A DNA stretch of 53,419 nt from Clostridia bacterium (GTDB taxonomy: Bacteria > Bacillota > Clostridia > Oscillospirales > CAG-272): contig JAFQEJ010000040.1 of the NCBI GenBank assembly GCA_017399105.1, positions 1 to 53,419 on the forward strand, in the 5' to 3' direction. The notes under the pieces were generated by a model. That model made no database searches. It saw only the letters and a program-made list of their open reading frames with translations, and was not told the origin of the DNA. Each line of letters begins with the position of its first letter. Position 1 is the stretch's first letter. Positions 9,241-16,732 of the stretch are shown one piece after another. The position numbers and the translations under genes were made by a program.

Positions 9241-10029
9241 TTAAGGTTCAGATGTGGTAGATGCGGCGGTAGTTTCGCCGTCGAAAGCGTGGAATGCATC
9301 TATCGCAGCATTATTATTATCTTCTGAGCCAAATACAAGGCTTGTTTGAATTGCGTGTGCTTCGTATTTTACGTTGAATTGATAATCCTTTGTCGTATCG
9401 GAATATTCCTCTGTATCTTTAAGACTTTCTATATTTTCAGTTGTCATAGAGCCAGCGATTGCTAATCCTGTCCATGTTTTACATGCTGTGATTTCGCCCG
9501 GTTTTAAAACATTTAAATAAATAAAATCTATAATGTAATATTCGTTTTCTTTTTTTAGAATACTATCATAATTTACTGCTTCGTTTTTTTGTATATCATT
9601 TTTTTTAGCTTCAATAATGGCTTCTAATTCCGGTGAATAAACTTCGGGACTGTCCAATGTGTAATTCGTAGATGCCGTTATATCAATAAAAGGAAATATA
9701 TGTTCCGGAATCAGCACTCTCAGTCTTACATATGCATCATTCGTACCGGTATTCTCGATATATGCATATTCATCAAGCTTAAATCCCGGTAATATTGTTA
9801 TATTCGCTTTTTTAACCTGAGTACTCTCGTCGTATGTATTGTCTGTAACTTGCGTGCCATTTGGGGTAATATCCTGATCTGAGACAATAAGTTTAACATC
9901 AACGTTACCTGCTTTGATGACGTTACCCGCTGATGCGACCGAATCGGTATAATAAGCCATTGTGCTTCCAATCACGGCGATTGCTGCCAATGCGGCACAG
10001 ATAGCGAGTATAATAATCTTCTTTTTCAT
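9241..10029 (-). CDS. SipW-dependent-type (TasA-like) secreted protein
   Basis: 262 residues, the longest TasA-like protein in the operon. The signal segment reads AVIGSTMAYYTDS and is followed by NVIKAGNVDVKLIV, a close match to the start of mature TasA/CalY proteins. A middle insertion rich in Glu/Lys/Asn (about 120-160) sets it apart from its siblings. The family endings YLNVLKPGEIT and YEAHAIQTS are present. The acidic/Thr-rich tail may extend from the fibre surface. Base composition of the insertion is more A/T-rich than the flanks. Probable major or accessory fibre subunit (inference). Confidence 0.84.
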   Translation of the reverse strand: MKKKIIILAICAALAAIAVIGSTMAYYTDSVASAGNVIKAGNVDVKLIVSDQDITPNGTQVTDNTYDESTQVKKANITILPGFKLDEYAYIENTGTNDAYVRLRVLIPEHIFPFIDITASTNYTLDSPEVYSPELEAIIEAKKNDIQKNEAVNYDSILKKENEYYIIDFIYLNVLKPGEITACKTWTGLAIAGSMTTENIESLKDTEEYSDTTKDYQFNVKYEAHAIQTSLVFGSEDNNNAAIDAFHAFDGETTAASTTSEP

Positions 10030-10052
10030 GTCAATGCTTTCCTTCCTTGAAT

Positions 10053-10691
10053 TTAAGCATTTGCGTCAGCAGATTCAAGAGCTTTATTCTGCTCTCCGTA
10101 TACATAAGCTTTTGCCCATGCATCCTCAGCTGTTGTGATATTAGCCATCTGTACTGCATAAGCAGAGATAGTCATGTTGGGAAGAGTTGCTTCTGTCAGA
10201 GCATCAAACTGCTCTTTGGTAACAGAAGCATGGACGGTCACCTGATTGTTCTTCAGCACATCAAAGGAGAGATCTTCCTTAGAGGTCGGAACCTGCCTGT
10301 AGTAAACACCGAGTGTAGGGTCGATCAATGTCCATCCGTCTGCAACCTCGTATGCCATGTATTCATCGAAATTCAGAGATTTTTCAATCTTCACGAAGAG
10401 CCAGCAGGATTCGGAATCCTTATCAACTACAATGGTTGTATTCTGTGCAATCGCATTTCCGGGAACCATTTTATTGCTTGTCGTCTCTTCAGTCGGGAAG
10501 AGTGAAAGCGCATTTTTATCGGAAGGTGTGCTCAGAGTAATTCCGATATCGCTGTAGGTAAATGTATTTACAATGGCTTCGGTACTTGCCGTAATCCACG
10601 CCAACGAAGCACCGACGGCACTACCGCCAATCAGCGCGATTGCCAAAAGTAACAGTATTGCTTTTCCGTTTAAACCGAGTTTTTCTCTCAT
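10053..10691 (-). CDS. SipW-dependent-type (TasA/CalY-like) secreted protein
   Basis: 212 residues with a basic N-terminus, a hydrophobic helix (about 10-28) and the motif VGASLAWITASTEAIVNTF, in which Trp replaces the usual Tyr. The mature part has KMVPGNAIAQNTTI and CWLFVKIEKS, matching the PG and VRV positions of related proteins, and ends with ISAYAVQMA and an Ala/Lys-rich tail. It is the second TasA-like gene of the operon, 24 bp upstream of the next. Role as a surface subunit is inferred from family and context. Confidence 0.8.
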   Translation of the reverse strand: MREKLGLNGKAILLLLAIALIGGSAVGASLAWITASTEAIVNTFTYSDIGITLSTPSDKNALSLFPTEETTSNKMVPGNAIAQNTTIVVDKDSESCWLFVKIEKSLNFDEYMAYEVADGWTLIDPTLGVYYRQVPTSKEDLSFDVLKNNQVTVHASVTKEQFDALTEATLPNMTISAYAVQMANITTAEDAWAKAYVYGEQNKALESADANA

Positions 10692-10747
10692 GACAGTATG
10701 TTCCTTTCGAGGGATGTTTGTTTATAGGCATCGTCGCGTTGACGATA

Positions 10748-11446
10748 TTAGTCGGTAGAAGAGGCGTTGATTTGAGCTTCGAATGATTCCCAAGCAACTC
10801 CCACATCATCATTAAATCCTGCTGCCTGAATTGCATGGGCGACAATTTTTATTGTAAATCCGTCCATTCGAGAAGTATCTATTTCTCCGGGGATTTTATA
10901 TTTTAACAGCAGTGGTTCAAGATTTTTATCTTCTGATGTCGCGCTTGTTGCTTGTTTATATCTAAACTCAAATGATCTGCTTGAATCTTCAGCAGAATCT
11001 ACTTCTTTTATGAACTCCCAATAATTATGATTTACGGAATTGTCAAAGAAATGATTAAAATTAAATTTTGAATAATATTGTTCAGTATTAGAAATTTTTA
11101 TATTTTTGTATACTTCGTCCAGATATTTAATTTTATTTATAGTAACAATCATTCTAACATACGCACTTTCGCTTCCAGCTAAAATTGTTACTGTTGGATC
11201 TTTTGTATATGTAGTTCCCGGCGTCATCTGTACCTTATTGGACATTACACGTTCATCGGTTGTTTTAACTCCATTAGAATTGATTTTTGCTTCAGTTACA
11301 GCTACCTTCACCTTACCAATGGTAAATGTCGTCTCTACTTTATCGGTCGAGGTGAAAAATGCTATCGTTCCGAACATCGACGATGTGAATAATACAACTG
11401 CACATAGTATAATAATTACAGCCTTGCCTGTAGAATTCATTTTCAT
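10748..11446 (-). CDS. SipW-dependent-type (TasA/CalY-like) secreted protein
   Basis: 232 residues, preceded by AAGGAG. The signal part ends SSMFGTIAFFTSTD, the SipW-type pattern, then TTFTIGKVKVAVTEAK. The family positions MTPGTTYTKDPTV, AYVRMIVTI and IKIVAHAIQAAGF are all present. It is the first structural gene after the two signal peptidases, separated by 35 bp from the nearer one, the usual order in sipW-tasA loci. Its central region (about 105-160) is Asn/Lys-rich and of lower GC than its neighbours. Confidence 0.82.
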   Translation of the reverse strand: MKMNSTGKAVIIILCAVVLFTSSMFGTIAFFTSTDKVETTFTIGKVKVAVTEAKINSNGVKTTDERVMSNKVQMTPGTTYTKDPTVTILAGSESAYVRMIVTINKIKYLDEVYKNIKISNTEQYYSKFNFNHFFDNSVNHNYWEFIKEVDSAEDSSRSFEFRYKQATSATSEDKNLEPLLLKYKIPGEIDTSRMDGFTIKIVAHAIQAAGFNDDVGVAWESFEAQINASSTD

Positions 11447-11481
11447 GATCTCCTTGTATTTTATCGATTAAATTCTTATGT

Positions 11482-12126
11482 TTAATCGCGTTTGATGTCT
11501 CTTCTTGCGCGCCTGCGCTTGGGAGCTGCGACAGCTGCAGTTTTTTCGAGTTCTGCAACAGAGTTTTTCACCGCTTCAAGTTCCTCGTCATCTTCATCCA
11601 AATCTTCATCATCATCTTCGTCATCATCCTTGCTCTTAGCCATCAGATCGGGGAGAAATACAAGAAGGAGCAACATTACGCCGACAGCAACAGCAATATA
11701 AGTACCGGGAGGATTCTGAATGAAGTTTGCAACGTATCCAAGATAAGGAATGGTAAATACCGGCGTGCCGATAATATTCTTATAATGAACCGGTGTACCA
11801 TCTTCGGTATTGTTCGCGTCGCCTTTTGTACGGAAGCGAAGCTCTTCACCTTCTCCGATAACCTCAATCACGCGATGGGTGGCAACGGTATTTTCATCCA
11901 GCATGAAGGTAATGACCTGCTTTACTTCGATTGTCGTTGGATCTTCAATCGGCGTGACATAAATGATAGAACCTGTATGATATTCGGGCTCCATGGAACC
12001 GGAAAGCACGGTGAATACCTGCATGCCGATTACTCGTGCGCCGACCAGCATCAGGGCGAGAATCACAACAGCAGCTACAATCACCCAAGTTGCGATGTTC
12101 CATATTTTCTTCATAGTTCCATTCAT
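11482..12126 (-). CDS. Signal peptidase I, archaeal/ER type (SipW-like) with acidic tail
   Basis: Membrane serine protease expected to remove signal peptides from the TasA-like proteins encoded next to it. A first membrane helix (about 12-34) is followed by the box SGSM with catalytic Ser44. ATHRVIEV places His84 where bacterial enzymes have Lys, which defines the ER/SipW type. A second helix is near 145-165, then a highly acidic Asp/Glu run and a basic C-terminus. I chose the ATG at 12126; the longer frame begins with GTG at 12156 and lacks a good ribosome site, and the ATG at 12114 is an alternative. The acidic tail is unusual and could hold substrates or calcium. Confidence 0.9.
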   Translation of the reverse strand: MNGTMKKIWNIATWVIVAAVVILALMLVGARVIGMQVFTVLSGSMEPEYHTGSIIYVTPIEDPTTIEVKQVITFMLDENTVATHRVIEVIGEGEELRFRTKGDANNTEDGTPVHYKNIIGTPVFTIPYLGYVANFIQNPPGTYIAVAVGVMLLLLVFLPDLMAKSKDDDEDDDEDLDEDDEELEAVKNSVAELEKTAAVAAPKRRRARRDIKRD

Positions 12127-12278
12127 ACCGATTTGTTTCTCCAAATAAACAGGCACGCTGTTTCACGCTGATCATTCATCAGTTAAAAGATATAATAAAC
12201 TAATGAGGGGTTGATTTCATATGAGATCCAAAACTCCCCGAGGCATATCATTCCATTTTATGAATGCCCTGCAGGTAT

Positions 12279-13016
12279 TTATTCCTGCGGAGGGTTATTT
12301 TTCATCTGATCTCGAAGTTCCTGAAGCTCCTGACGAAGTCGCTGTGCTTCTTTGCGCTCTTCAATGAGACGTTTGCGTTCCTTAGCCATGGCACGCTTCT
12401 GTGCTTTTTTATACTTCGTGTATGCTTTCACACAGTTCCAGCCTTCATATGCAATCAGCAGCATGAAGGGGATAAAGATACAGAAAAGATAGCCGACAGG
12501 TGTTTTTAAGAACGCAAGGAAATTTCCGAGTTTAGGAAGATTGAAAAGATATTTTCCGAGGATCATCGAATAAACCGCAACGGTTTCATCGTCGGCATCA
12601 GTGGTGGTACCGTATGTAATATATCCGGGATTTCCATCCTCATCAACTGCTGCACGACGGATTTTATGGGTCAGAACCTCACCGTAACTGCTTGAATTCA
12701 GCGATTGGAAGGTGATAATGTCCCCCTCTTGCAGAGTTGATGGATCTTTCACTTCTTTACATATGATCAGATCACCCGCATCAAAATCAGTTGCACTCAT
12801 GGAGTCGGTGAGGACAACAAAGGCTTTAAATCCGAAAAGGCCGCGCTGTCCGGCATCCTTTGTATGAATTGATACAACTGTAAAGATCACCATAAGAACA
12901 GCGATCACAACGAGTATTCCGACGAGAATTGTGCCGACTATATTCGGTTTCTTTTGCTGCTTTCCCGATTTTTTCTGTGGAGTTTTTTGAGGCTCCGTTG
13001 ATTTAATATTATCCAA
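12279..13016 (-). CDS. Second SipW-like signal peptidase (ER type)
   Basis: 245 residues and first gene of the surface operon. The TTG start is backed by GGAGG at 13022-13026, five to six bases upstream, and no better start is seen. Features in order: a Lys/Gln-rich cytoplasmic N-terminus, a membrane helix (about 28-50), the catalytic box LTDSMSATDF with Ser72 (variant of SGSMEPT), GDLIICKEV, His117 in LTHKIRR (His type), a second membrane helix (about 165-190) and a long charged coiled-coil tail (195-235). The divergent catalytic box and tail distinguish it from the other peptidase, so the two may divide the substrates. Family call firm, specificity unknown. Confidence 0.88.
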   Translation of the reverse strand: MDNIKSTEPQKTPQKKSGKQQKKPNIVGTILVGILVVIAVLMVIFTVVSIHTKDAGQRGLFGFKAFVVLTDSMSATDFDAGDLIICKEVKDPSTLQEGDIITFQSLNSSSYGEVLTHKIRRAAVDEDGNPGYITYGTTTDADDETVAVYSMILGKYLFNLPKLGNFLAFLKTPVGYLFCIFIPFMLLIAYEGWNCVKAYTKYKKAQKRAMAKERKRLIEERKEAQRLRQELQELRDQMKNNPPQE

Positions 13017-13084
13017 AGCTGCCTCCGATTTGATTTATTAACTTCTTTGCATAGATACACTTATACTTATAATTATTCTTAAAT

Positions 13085-13113
13085 AGTATATCACAACCAA
13101 AAGGAAAATTCAA
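13085..13113 (-). promoter_or_regulatory. Promoter of the SipW/TasA/sortase operon
   Basis: On the minus strand TTGAAT (13113-13108), 17-nt spacer, TATACT (13090-13085). It lies about 70 bp before the TTG start at 13016. No equally good promoter was found between the following genes, so it may drive the whole ten-gene unit. Confidence 0.75.
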
Positions 13114-13139
13114 TAGTTTACATGAAATATTTTATAAAT

Positions 13140-13186
13140 AATGAACGACTTTCCTCGTGTCTTTTCGGGAAAGTTGTTCGTTCATT
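13140..13186 (-). terminator. Possible terminator after the AI-2E family gene
   Basis: AATGAACGA...TTTCC pairs with GGGAAAG...TCGTTCATT around a 12-nt loop, with a small bulge. It is followed on the minus strand by an AT-rich stretch rather than a pure T-run. Confidence 0.5.
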
Positions 13187-13267
13187 TCATTCAATATACA
13201 CTTTCATACATGTCCCCATTTCGGATTTTGCAAATCAAATCGTCATGAATAGACTTTGTTCGGGTAT

Positions 13268-14611
13268 TTATTCATCCTTATCTGTGTCTATTTTTTTATT
13301 TTTTCTCTTCCCTATACTTGTAATCTTTTCCTTGCAGGCGTTAAATAATCTTAGTATTCGGCTTTCATTTGCCTCATCAACCTCAGCTTCTGAAAGCTCA
13401 ACAAAACGTTCCTCTTCTGTATTGAACAGCGAAACATTCCGATATTCCTCAGAATCCGAAGGAAGCGCTCGGTCCTCGAGTCTCTGATTAAGCCACGTAT
13501 CTATAAGGAAGTAAATGACCGCAAAGAGAGGCACACCTATGATCATTCCGGTAAATCCAAAGAGTCCGCCGAAGAGAAGAAGAGCAAAAGTAACCCAAAA
13601 TTCTGAAATACCGGTAGTATCTCCCAGAATAATGGCGCTGATGACATTTCCGTCAATCTGCTGCAGAATAATAATAAAAATGATGAAATACAAGCCCTTA
13701 ATAGGGTCGTCAAGCAGAATAATAAGTGCACTGGGAATACCGCCAATAAAGGGACCGAAGAAAGGAATGATATTCGTAACACCGACAACAACGCTGACAA
13801 GCAGTACATATGGCATCCTCATGATACTGAGCATGATAAAGCAGATAATACCGATAATCGTGGAATCAATGATTCGTGCGTTTAAAAATCCTCCGAAAAT
13901 CCGATGTCCGTGGCGTGCTGTTATAATGATGCGGTTCGCGGTCTGAGGCTTAAAGAGTGCATAGAGTATCTTTTTAGACTGACCAATAAAAATTTCTTTA
14001 TCTTTGAGCACATATATTGCTACAACAAAAGCAATCAATATATTCACAACAAAGTTGATGACAGCGACAACACCGTTCATTACAGCGGAATATATGCTGT
14101 TAATGGTATCGAGCAGACCTGTATTAACCCAATTTTGTACATAGGAATATACACGATTGAGCAAATCGAGGATGTAATCGATGGTAAGATTATCATCATA
14201 GCTCTGAAGCCATGTCATAAATTTCTGATACTGCCGCGGTACCATGTCAACAATATTAACAATGCTGATATAGAGCTGCGGAATGATCAAGCCAAGAAGA
14301 ACCGCAACAAGGAGCAGAACAACGATCATGGTGACAGTGATGCATATACTCTTCGTGAGCTTCTTTGCTTTTTCCTGATTCTTCATCTTTCTTTCCAACC
14401 GAGGTCCAATGATTCTGGTGAAGAAATTCAAAATCGGATTGGCAAGGTATGCAATCATGATGCCATATATAATCGGGCGTATATATCCAAGCACCGTAGA
14501 AATCGAATCCATCGCATCCTCGAGCCGATCCATGGCGAAATACAGAATAATTGCGGCGGCAATAATACTGAAGCATACGATGGCTTTTTTATTTCTGACG
14601 AAAAATCCCAC
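13268..14611 (-). CDS. AI-2E family transporter (PerM/YdbI-like permease)
   Basis: About 447 residues with roughly eight membrane helices in the AI-2E/UPF0118 arrangement: two N-terminal helices, one more, a long extracytoplasmic region (about 130-190), then five C-terminal helices. The family region VGVTNIIPFFGPFIGGIPSA is clear, as is the C-terminal GFTGMIIGVPLFAV. The tail is charged and Lys-rich. Members export autoinducer-2 or act as Na+/H+ antiporters; the substrate here is unknown. I start at the GTG at 14611 (VGFFVRNKK), with AAGGAG 10 nt upstream, because the longer frame starting at 14656 begins inside the -10 box. Monocistronic with its own promoter. Confidence 0.88.
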   Translation of the reverse strand: MGFFVRNKKAIVCFSIIAAAIILYFAMDRLEDAMDSISTVLGYIRPIIYGIMIAYLANPILNFFTRIIGPRLERKMKNQEKAKKLTKSICITVTMIVVLLLVAVLLGLIIPQLYISIVNIVDMVPRQYQKFMTWLQSYDDNLTIDYILDLLNRVYSYVQNWVNTGLLDTINSIYSAVMNGVVAVINFVVNILIAFVVAIYVLKDKEIFIGQSKKILYALFKPQTANRIIITARHGHRIFGGFLNARIIDSTIIGIICFIMLSIMRMPYVLLVSVVVGVTNIIPFFGPFIGGIPSALIILLDDPIKGLYFIIFIIILQQIDGNVISAIILGDTTGISEFWVTFALLLFGGLFGFTGMIIGVPLFAVIYFLIDTWLNQRLEDRALPSDSEEYRNVSLFNTEEERFVELSEAEVDEANESRILRLFNACKEKITSIGKRKNKKIDTDKDE

Positions 14612-14655
14612 TGTATATTGTCTCCTTGTTTGGAATGTAAATATATTATAATACA

Positions 14656-14684
14656 ATTATAATACAGTTTCCTCTTTTCGTCAA
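14656..14684 (-). promoter_or_regulatory. Promoter of the AI-2E family gene
   Basis: TTGACG (14684-14679), 17-nt spacer, TATAAT (14661-14656) on the minus strand. Its position rules out the upstream TTG at 14656 as a start codon. Confidence 0.8.
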
Positions 14685-14786
14685 TATGACGGTAAGAATC
14701 GAAAGGTAGAATTAATATGTAAATAATTCGAATTTATTGGGTTTAACATTGAGAAGTGCTTAATGATTACTGATGATATAAATTAA

Positions 14787-14819
14787 AAAGTCTTGTAAAC
14801 ATTATGTTTACAAGACTTT
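14787..14819 (-). terminator. Terminator of tRNA-Ser
   Basis: A perfect 14-bp stem (14787-14800 with 14806-14819) and 5-nt loop, followed on the minus strand by TTTTTAATTT. Confidence 0.85.
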
Positions 14820-14820
14820 C

Positions 14821-14912
14821 TGGCGGAGAAGCAGAGATTCGAACTCTGGAGACCCGTTTAAGGCCTACACGATTTCCAATCGTGCGCCCTCGACCAACTA
14901 GGCGACTTCTCC
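14821..14912 (-). tRNA. tRNA-Ser (anticodon GGA)
   Basis: Class II tRNA with a 7-bp acceptor stem (GGAGAAG/CTTCTCC), discriminator G, encoded CCA, anticodon arm CACGA-TTGGAAA-TCGTG giving anticodon GGA, a long variable arm and a GTTCGAATC T-loop. It decodes UCC and UCU. A consensus promoter lies just upstream and a strong hairpin terminator just downstream. Confidence 0.97.
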
Positions 14913-14941
14913 ATATGATGCTGCGATCTCACAACGTTGAT

Positions 14942-14970
14942 ATTATATCATAATAGATTTCATTTGTCAA
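14942..14970 (-). promoter_or_regulatory. Promoter of tRNA-Ser
   Basis: TTGACA (14970-14965), 17-nt spacer, TATAAT (14947-14942) on the minus strand. Confidence 0.9.
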
Positions 14971-15024
14971 TAACTTTATGAAAAATATTTTTCGTGTATC
15001 ATAAATTTATTTTTTGAAATTCTC

Positions 15025-15053
15025 TTGACAAAAGAATGTCTCTGTGTTATAAT
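15025..15053 (+). promoter_or_regulatory. Promoter of tRNA-Leu
   Basis: TTGACA (15025-15030), 17-nt spacer, TATAAT (15048-15053), 41 bp before the mature 5' end. Confidence 0.9.
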
Positions 15054-15093
15054 GGTTAAGCTGTGATTCACAGAGATGTGAAAAACGCCGCAT

Positions 15094-15180
15094 GCGGATG
15101 TGGCGGAATTGGCAGACGCGCTAGATTCAGGTTCTAGTGAGCTTACGTTCATATGGGTTCAAGTCCCTTCATCCGCACCA
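15094..15180 (+). tRNA. tRNA-Leu (anticodon CAG)
   Basis: Class II tRNA: acceptor GCGGATG/CATCCGC, discriminator A, encoded CCA, anticodon arm CTAGA-TTCAGGT-TCTAG with anticodon CAG (reads CUG), a long variable arm and a GGTTCAAGTCC T-arm. Confidence 0.97.
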
Positions 15181-15219
15181 AAAAAACCTTGATTTTCTAT
15201 GAAAAGTCAAGGTTTTTTT
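15181..15219 (+). terminator. Terminator of tRNA-Leu
   Basis: AAAAAACCTTGA pairs with TCAAGGTTTTTTT directly after the CCA end. The A-run and T-run flanks make it potentially bidirectional. Confidence 0.88.
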
Positions 15220-15277
15220 CTGTTTGCTTCACCCGCCTTTATCAAATCCATTAATTCTGAAGCTGCGCTCGATTACA

Positions 15278-15434
15278 GGACTGACGCATTTGCAATGCGT
15301 CAGCCCTTGGATATTGATTTTGCCGGTCAAAGACTGTCATTTTAGGCATTCATGCCCTAAAACCAATCAATAAACGCCCCATAATCAAAGGTTTTGGGGC
15401 TGGGCTGTTGTAAATGTTCCATTTGCAACAGCCC
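15278..15434. repeat. Four-hairpin intergenic repeat, copy 2 (B end to A end)
   Basis: Hairpin B has 10-bp arms CTGACGCATT (15281-15290) and AATGCGTCAG (15294-15303). The TTGCCGGTC box follows, then central stem TTTTAGG/CCCTAAAA, stem GCCCC/GGGGC, and hairpin A GGGCTGTTG (15402-15410) with CAACAGCCC (15426-15434) and a T-run. Stem sequences differ from the other copies but keep pairing. It lies between the tRNA-Leu terminator and the fatty-acid operon. Confidence 0.85.
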
Positions 15435-15457
15435 TTTTTTGTAAATAAATTATGGCA

Positions 15458-15501
15458 GGAACGCTTCTGGAACGCGTTTGGAACGCCTGTGGAACATAGT
15501 A
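15458..15501 (+). promoter_or_regulatory. Four 11-bp direct repeats upstream of the fatty-acid operon
   Basis: GGAACGC recurs at 15458, 15469 and 15480, and as GGAACAT at 15491, exactly 11 bp apart, so all face the same side of the helix. A -10-like TAAAAT lies at 15506-15511, and the place for a -35 box falls inside the third repeat with no TTGACA match. This suggests either an activator array or an alternative sigma recognition (GGAAC is also the core of many ECF -35 elements). The regulator is unknown. Confidence 0.65.
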
Positions 15502-15514
15502 GTGGTAAAATATA

Positions 15515-15534
15515 GCCGTAAACAATATTACGGC
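15515..15534 (+). other. Leader hairpin before acpP
   Basis: GCCGTAA (15515-15521) pairs perfectly with TTACGGC (15528-15534) around a 6-nt loop, 17 nt before the ribosome site of acpP. It may protect the 5' end or serve as part of a regulator site. Confidence 0.55.
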
Positions 15535-15564
15535 CATGCCGTTACAATTCAGGAGGATTTTTCC

Positions 15565-15780
15565 ATGATTTTTAAAACTGTTGCAGAACTGATTGCTGAA
15601 CGTACCGATTGCGATGTATCCGTTGTTACGCCCGAAAGCAAATTCAGCGATCTCGGCATCGACTCCCTCGACACCGTTGAGCTTTTGATGAATCTTGAGG
15701 ATAAGCTGGGCAAGGAAATTCAGCTTGAGAGCAAGGTTGAGACTGTCGGTGAGCTGGTTGCATTTATCGAAACACTGTAA
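15565..15780 (+). CDS. acpP: Acyl carrier protein
   Basis: 71-residue acidic carrier of the growing acyl chain. The attachment motif GIDSLDTVEL contains the Ser that receives 4'-phosphopantetheine. The start at 15565 is set by AGGAGG at 15551-15556; the longer open frame from 15478 has no ribosome site and runs through the leader hairpin. It is first in an eleven-gene plus-strand operon that continues to 25087 and encodes elongation and malonyl-CoA synthesis. Length and helix pattern match standard AcpP. Confidence 0.96.
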   Translation: MIFKTVAELIAERTDCDVSVVTPESKFSDLGIDSLDTVELLMNLEDKLGKEIQLESKVETVGELVAFIETL

Positions 15781-15787
15781 TTGATTT

Positions 15788-16732
15788 ATGATTCGATCTG
15801 TATTATGTGAGATGCTCGGCATCGAGTATCCCATCTTCCAAGGCGGCATGGCGTGGATTTCAGACGGAATTCTCGCCTCTGCCGTTTCTGAAGGCGGTGG
15901 TTTAGGCATCATCGCTGCGGGAAATGCACCTGCCGATTATGTGAGAAATCAGATTCACATTGCAAAATCGCGCACTTCCCGTCCTTTTGGTGTAAATGTA
16001 ATGCTGCTCTCGCCTTACGCCGACGATGTTGCGGCGATGCTTGCGGAGGAAATGGTTCCCGTTATTACAACAGGTGCGGGCAATCCATCAAAATATATGG
16101 AAGCCTGGCTGAACGCGGGAAGCAAGGTGATTCCTGTTGTTGCTTCAACGGCACTTGCAAAGATGGCAGCTCGTGTTGGTGCTTCGGCAGTGATTGCCGA
16201 GGGAACAGAGAGCGGCGGTCATATAGGAGAGTTGACGACAATGGTACTGATACCACAGATTTGCGATGCGGTTAATATTCCGGTACTGGCTGCAGGAGGA
16301 ATCGGTGACGGGCGCGGTATGGCAGCTTCGCTGATGCTGGGTGCCTGCGGTGTTCAGATGGGAACCCGTTTTCTTGCAGCCGAAGAGTGCGGCATACATC
16401 CATTATATAAAGAAAAGATTCTGAAGGCAACAGATCTCTGTACTGCGGTAACCGGACGCAGACTGGGACATCCGGTGCGCGGGCTTCGCACCCCATTTGC
16501 ACGTCGATATGCCAAGGTGGAGTACACAGACATTTCGGACGAGGAGCTTGAAGCGATGGGAGTCGGTGCACTGAGACTTGCGGTAAAAGAAGGCGATCTG
16601 GAGAACGGGAGTTTCCTTTCGGGACAAATTGCTGCAATTGTCAGCAAGATTCAGCCGGCAGCAGAAATTCTTCGAGAAATAACTGCCGAAGCTGAAGAGA
16701 TATTGAAAGGAGCCGACAAATGGGTAAGATAG
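15788..16732 (+). CDS. fabK: Enoyl-[acyl-carrier-protein] reductase II (FabK, FMN-dependent)
   Basis: 314 residues. It catalyses the last reduction of each elongation cycle with NAD(P)H and FMN. The nitronate-monooxygenase/FabK TIM-barrel signatures are visible: YPIFQGGMAWIS at the N-terminus, AGNAPADYVRNQI, ESGGHIGELTTMVLIPQI, and the phosphate-binding AAGGIGDGRGMAASLMLGA and QMGTRFLAAEEC. FabK is the usual alternative to FabI in Clostridia and streptococci, and no fabI or fabL is seen. It starts 8 bp after acpP and overlaps fabD by 13 bp; its stop codon is TAG. Confidence 0.96.
   Translation: MIRSVLCEMLGIEYPIFQGGMAWISDGILASAVSEGGGLGIIAAGNAPADYVRNQIHIAKSRTSRPFGVNVMLLSPYADDVAAMLAEEMVPVITTGAGNPSKYMEAWLNAGSKVIPVVASTALAKMAARVGASAVIAEGTESGGHIGELTTMVLIPQICDAVNIPVLAAGGIGDGRGMAASLMLGACGVQMGTRFLAAEECGIHPLYKEKILKATDLCTAVTGRRLGHPVRGLRTPFARRYAKVEYTDISDEELEAMGVGALRLAVKEGDLENGSFLSGQIAAIVSKIQPAAEILREITAEAEEILKGADKWVR

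Noticed and set aside
11492..11701. Plus-strand open frame coding a long serine run
   Set aside because: It is the antisense shadow of the acidic Asp/Glu tail of the signal peptidase.
14612..14656. Upstream extension of the AI-2E family gene
   Set aside because: The TTG start lies inside the promoter -10 box and would precede transcription start.
15278..15434. CRISPR array or riboswitch
   Set aside because: There are no equal-length spacers, and the copies are dispersed hairpin elements rather than tandem repeats; no riboswitch core was recognised.
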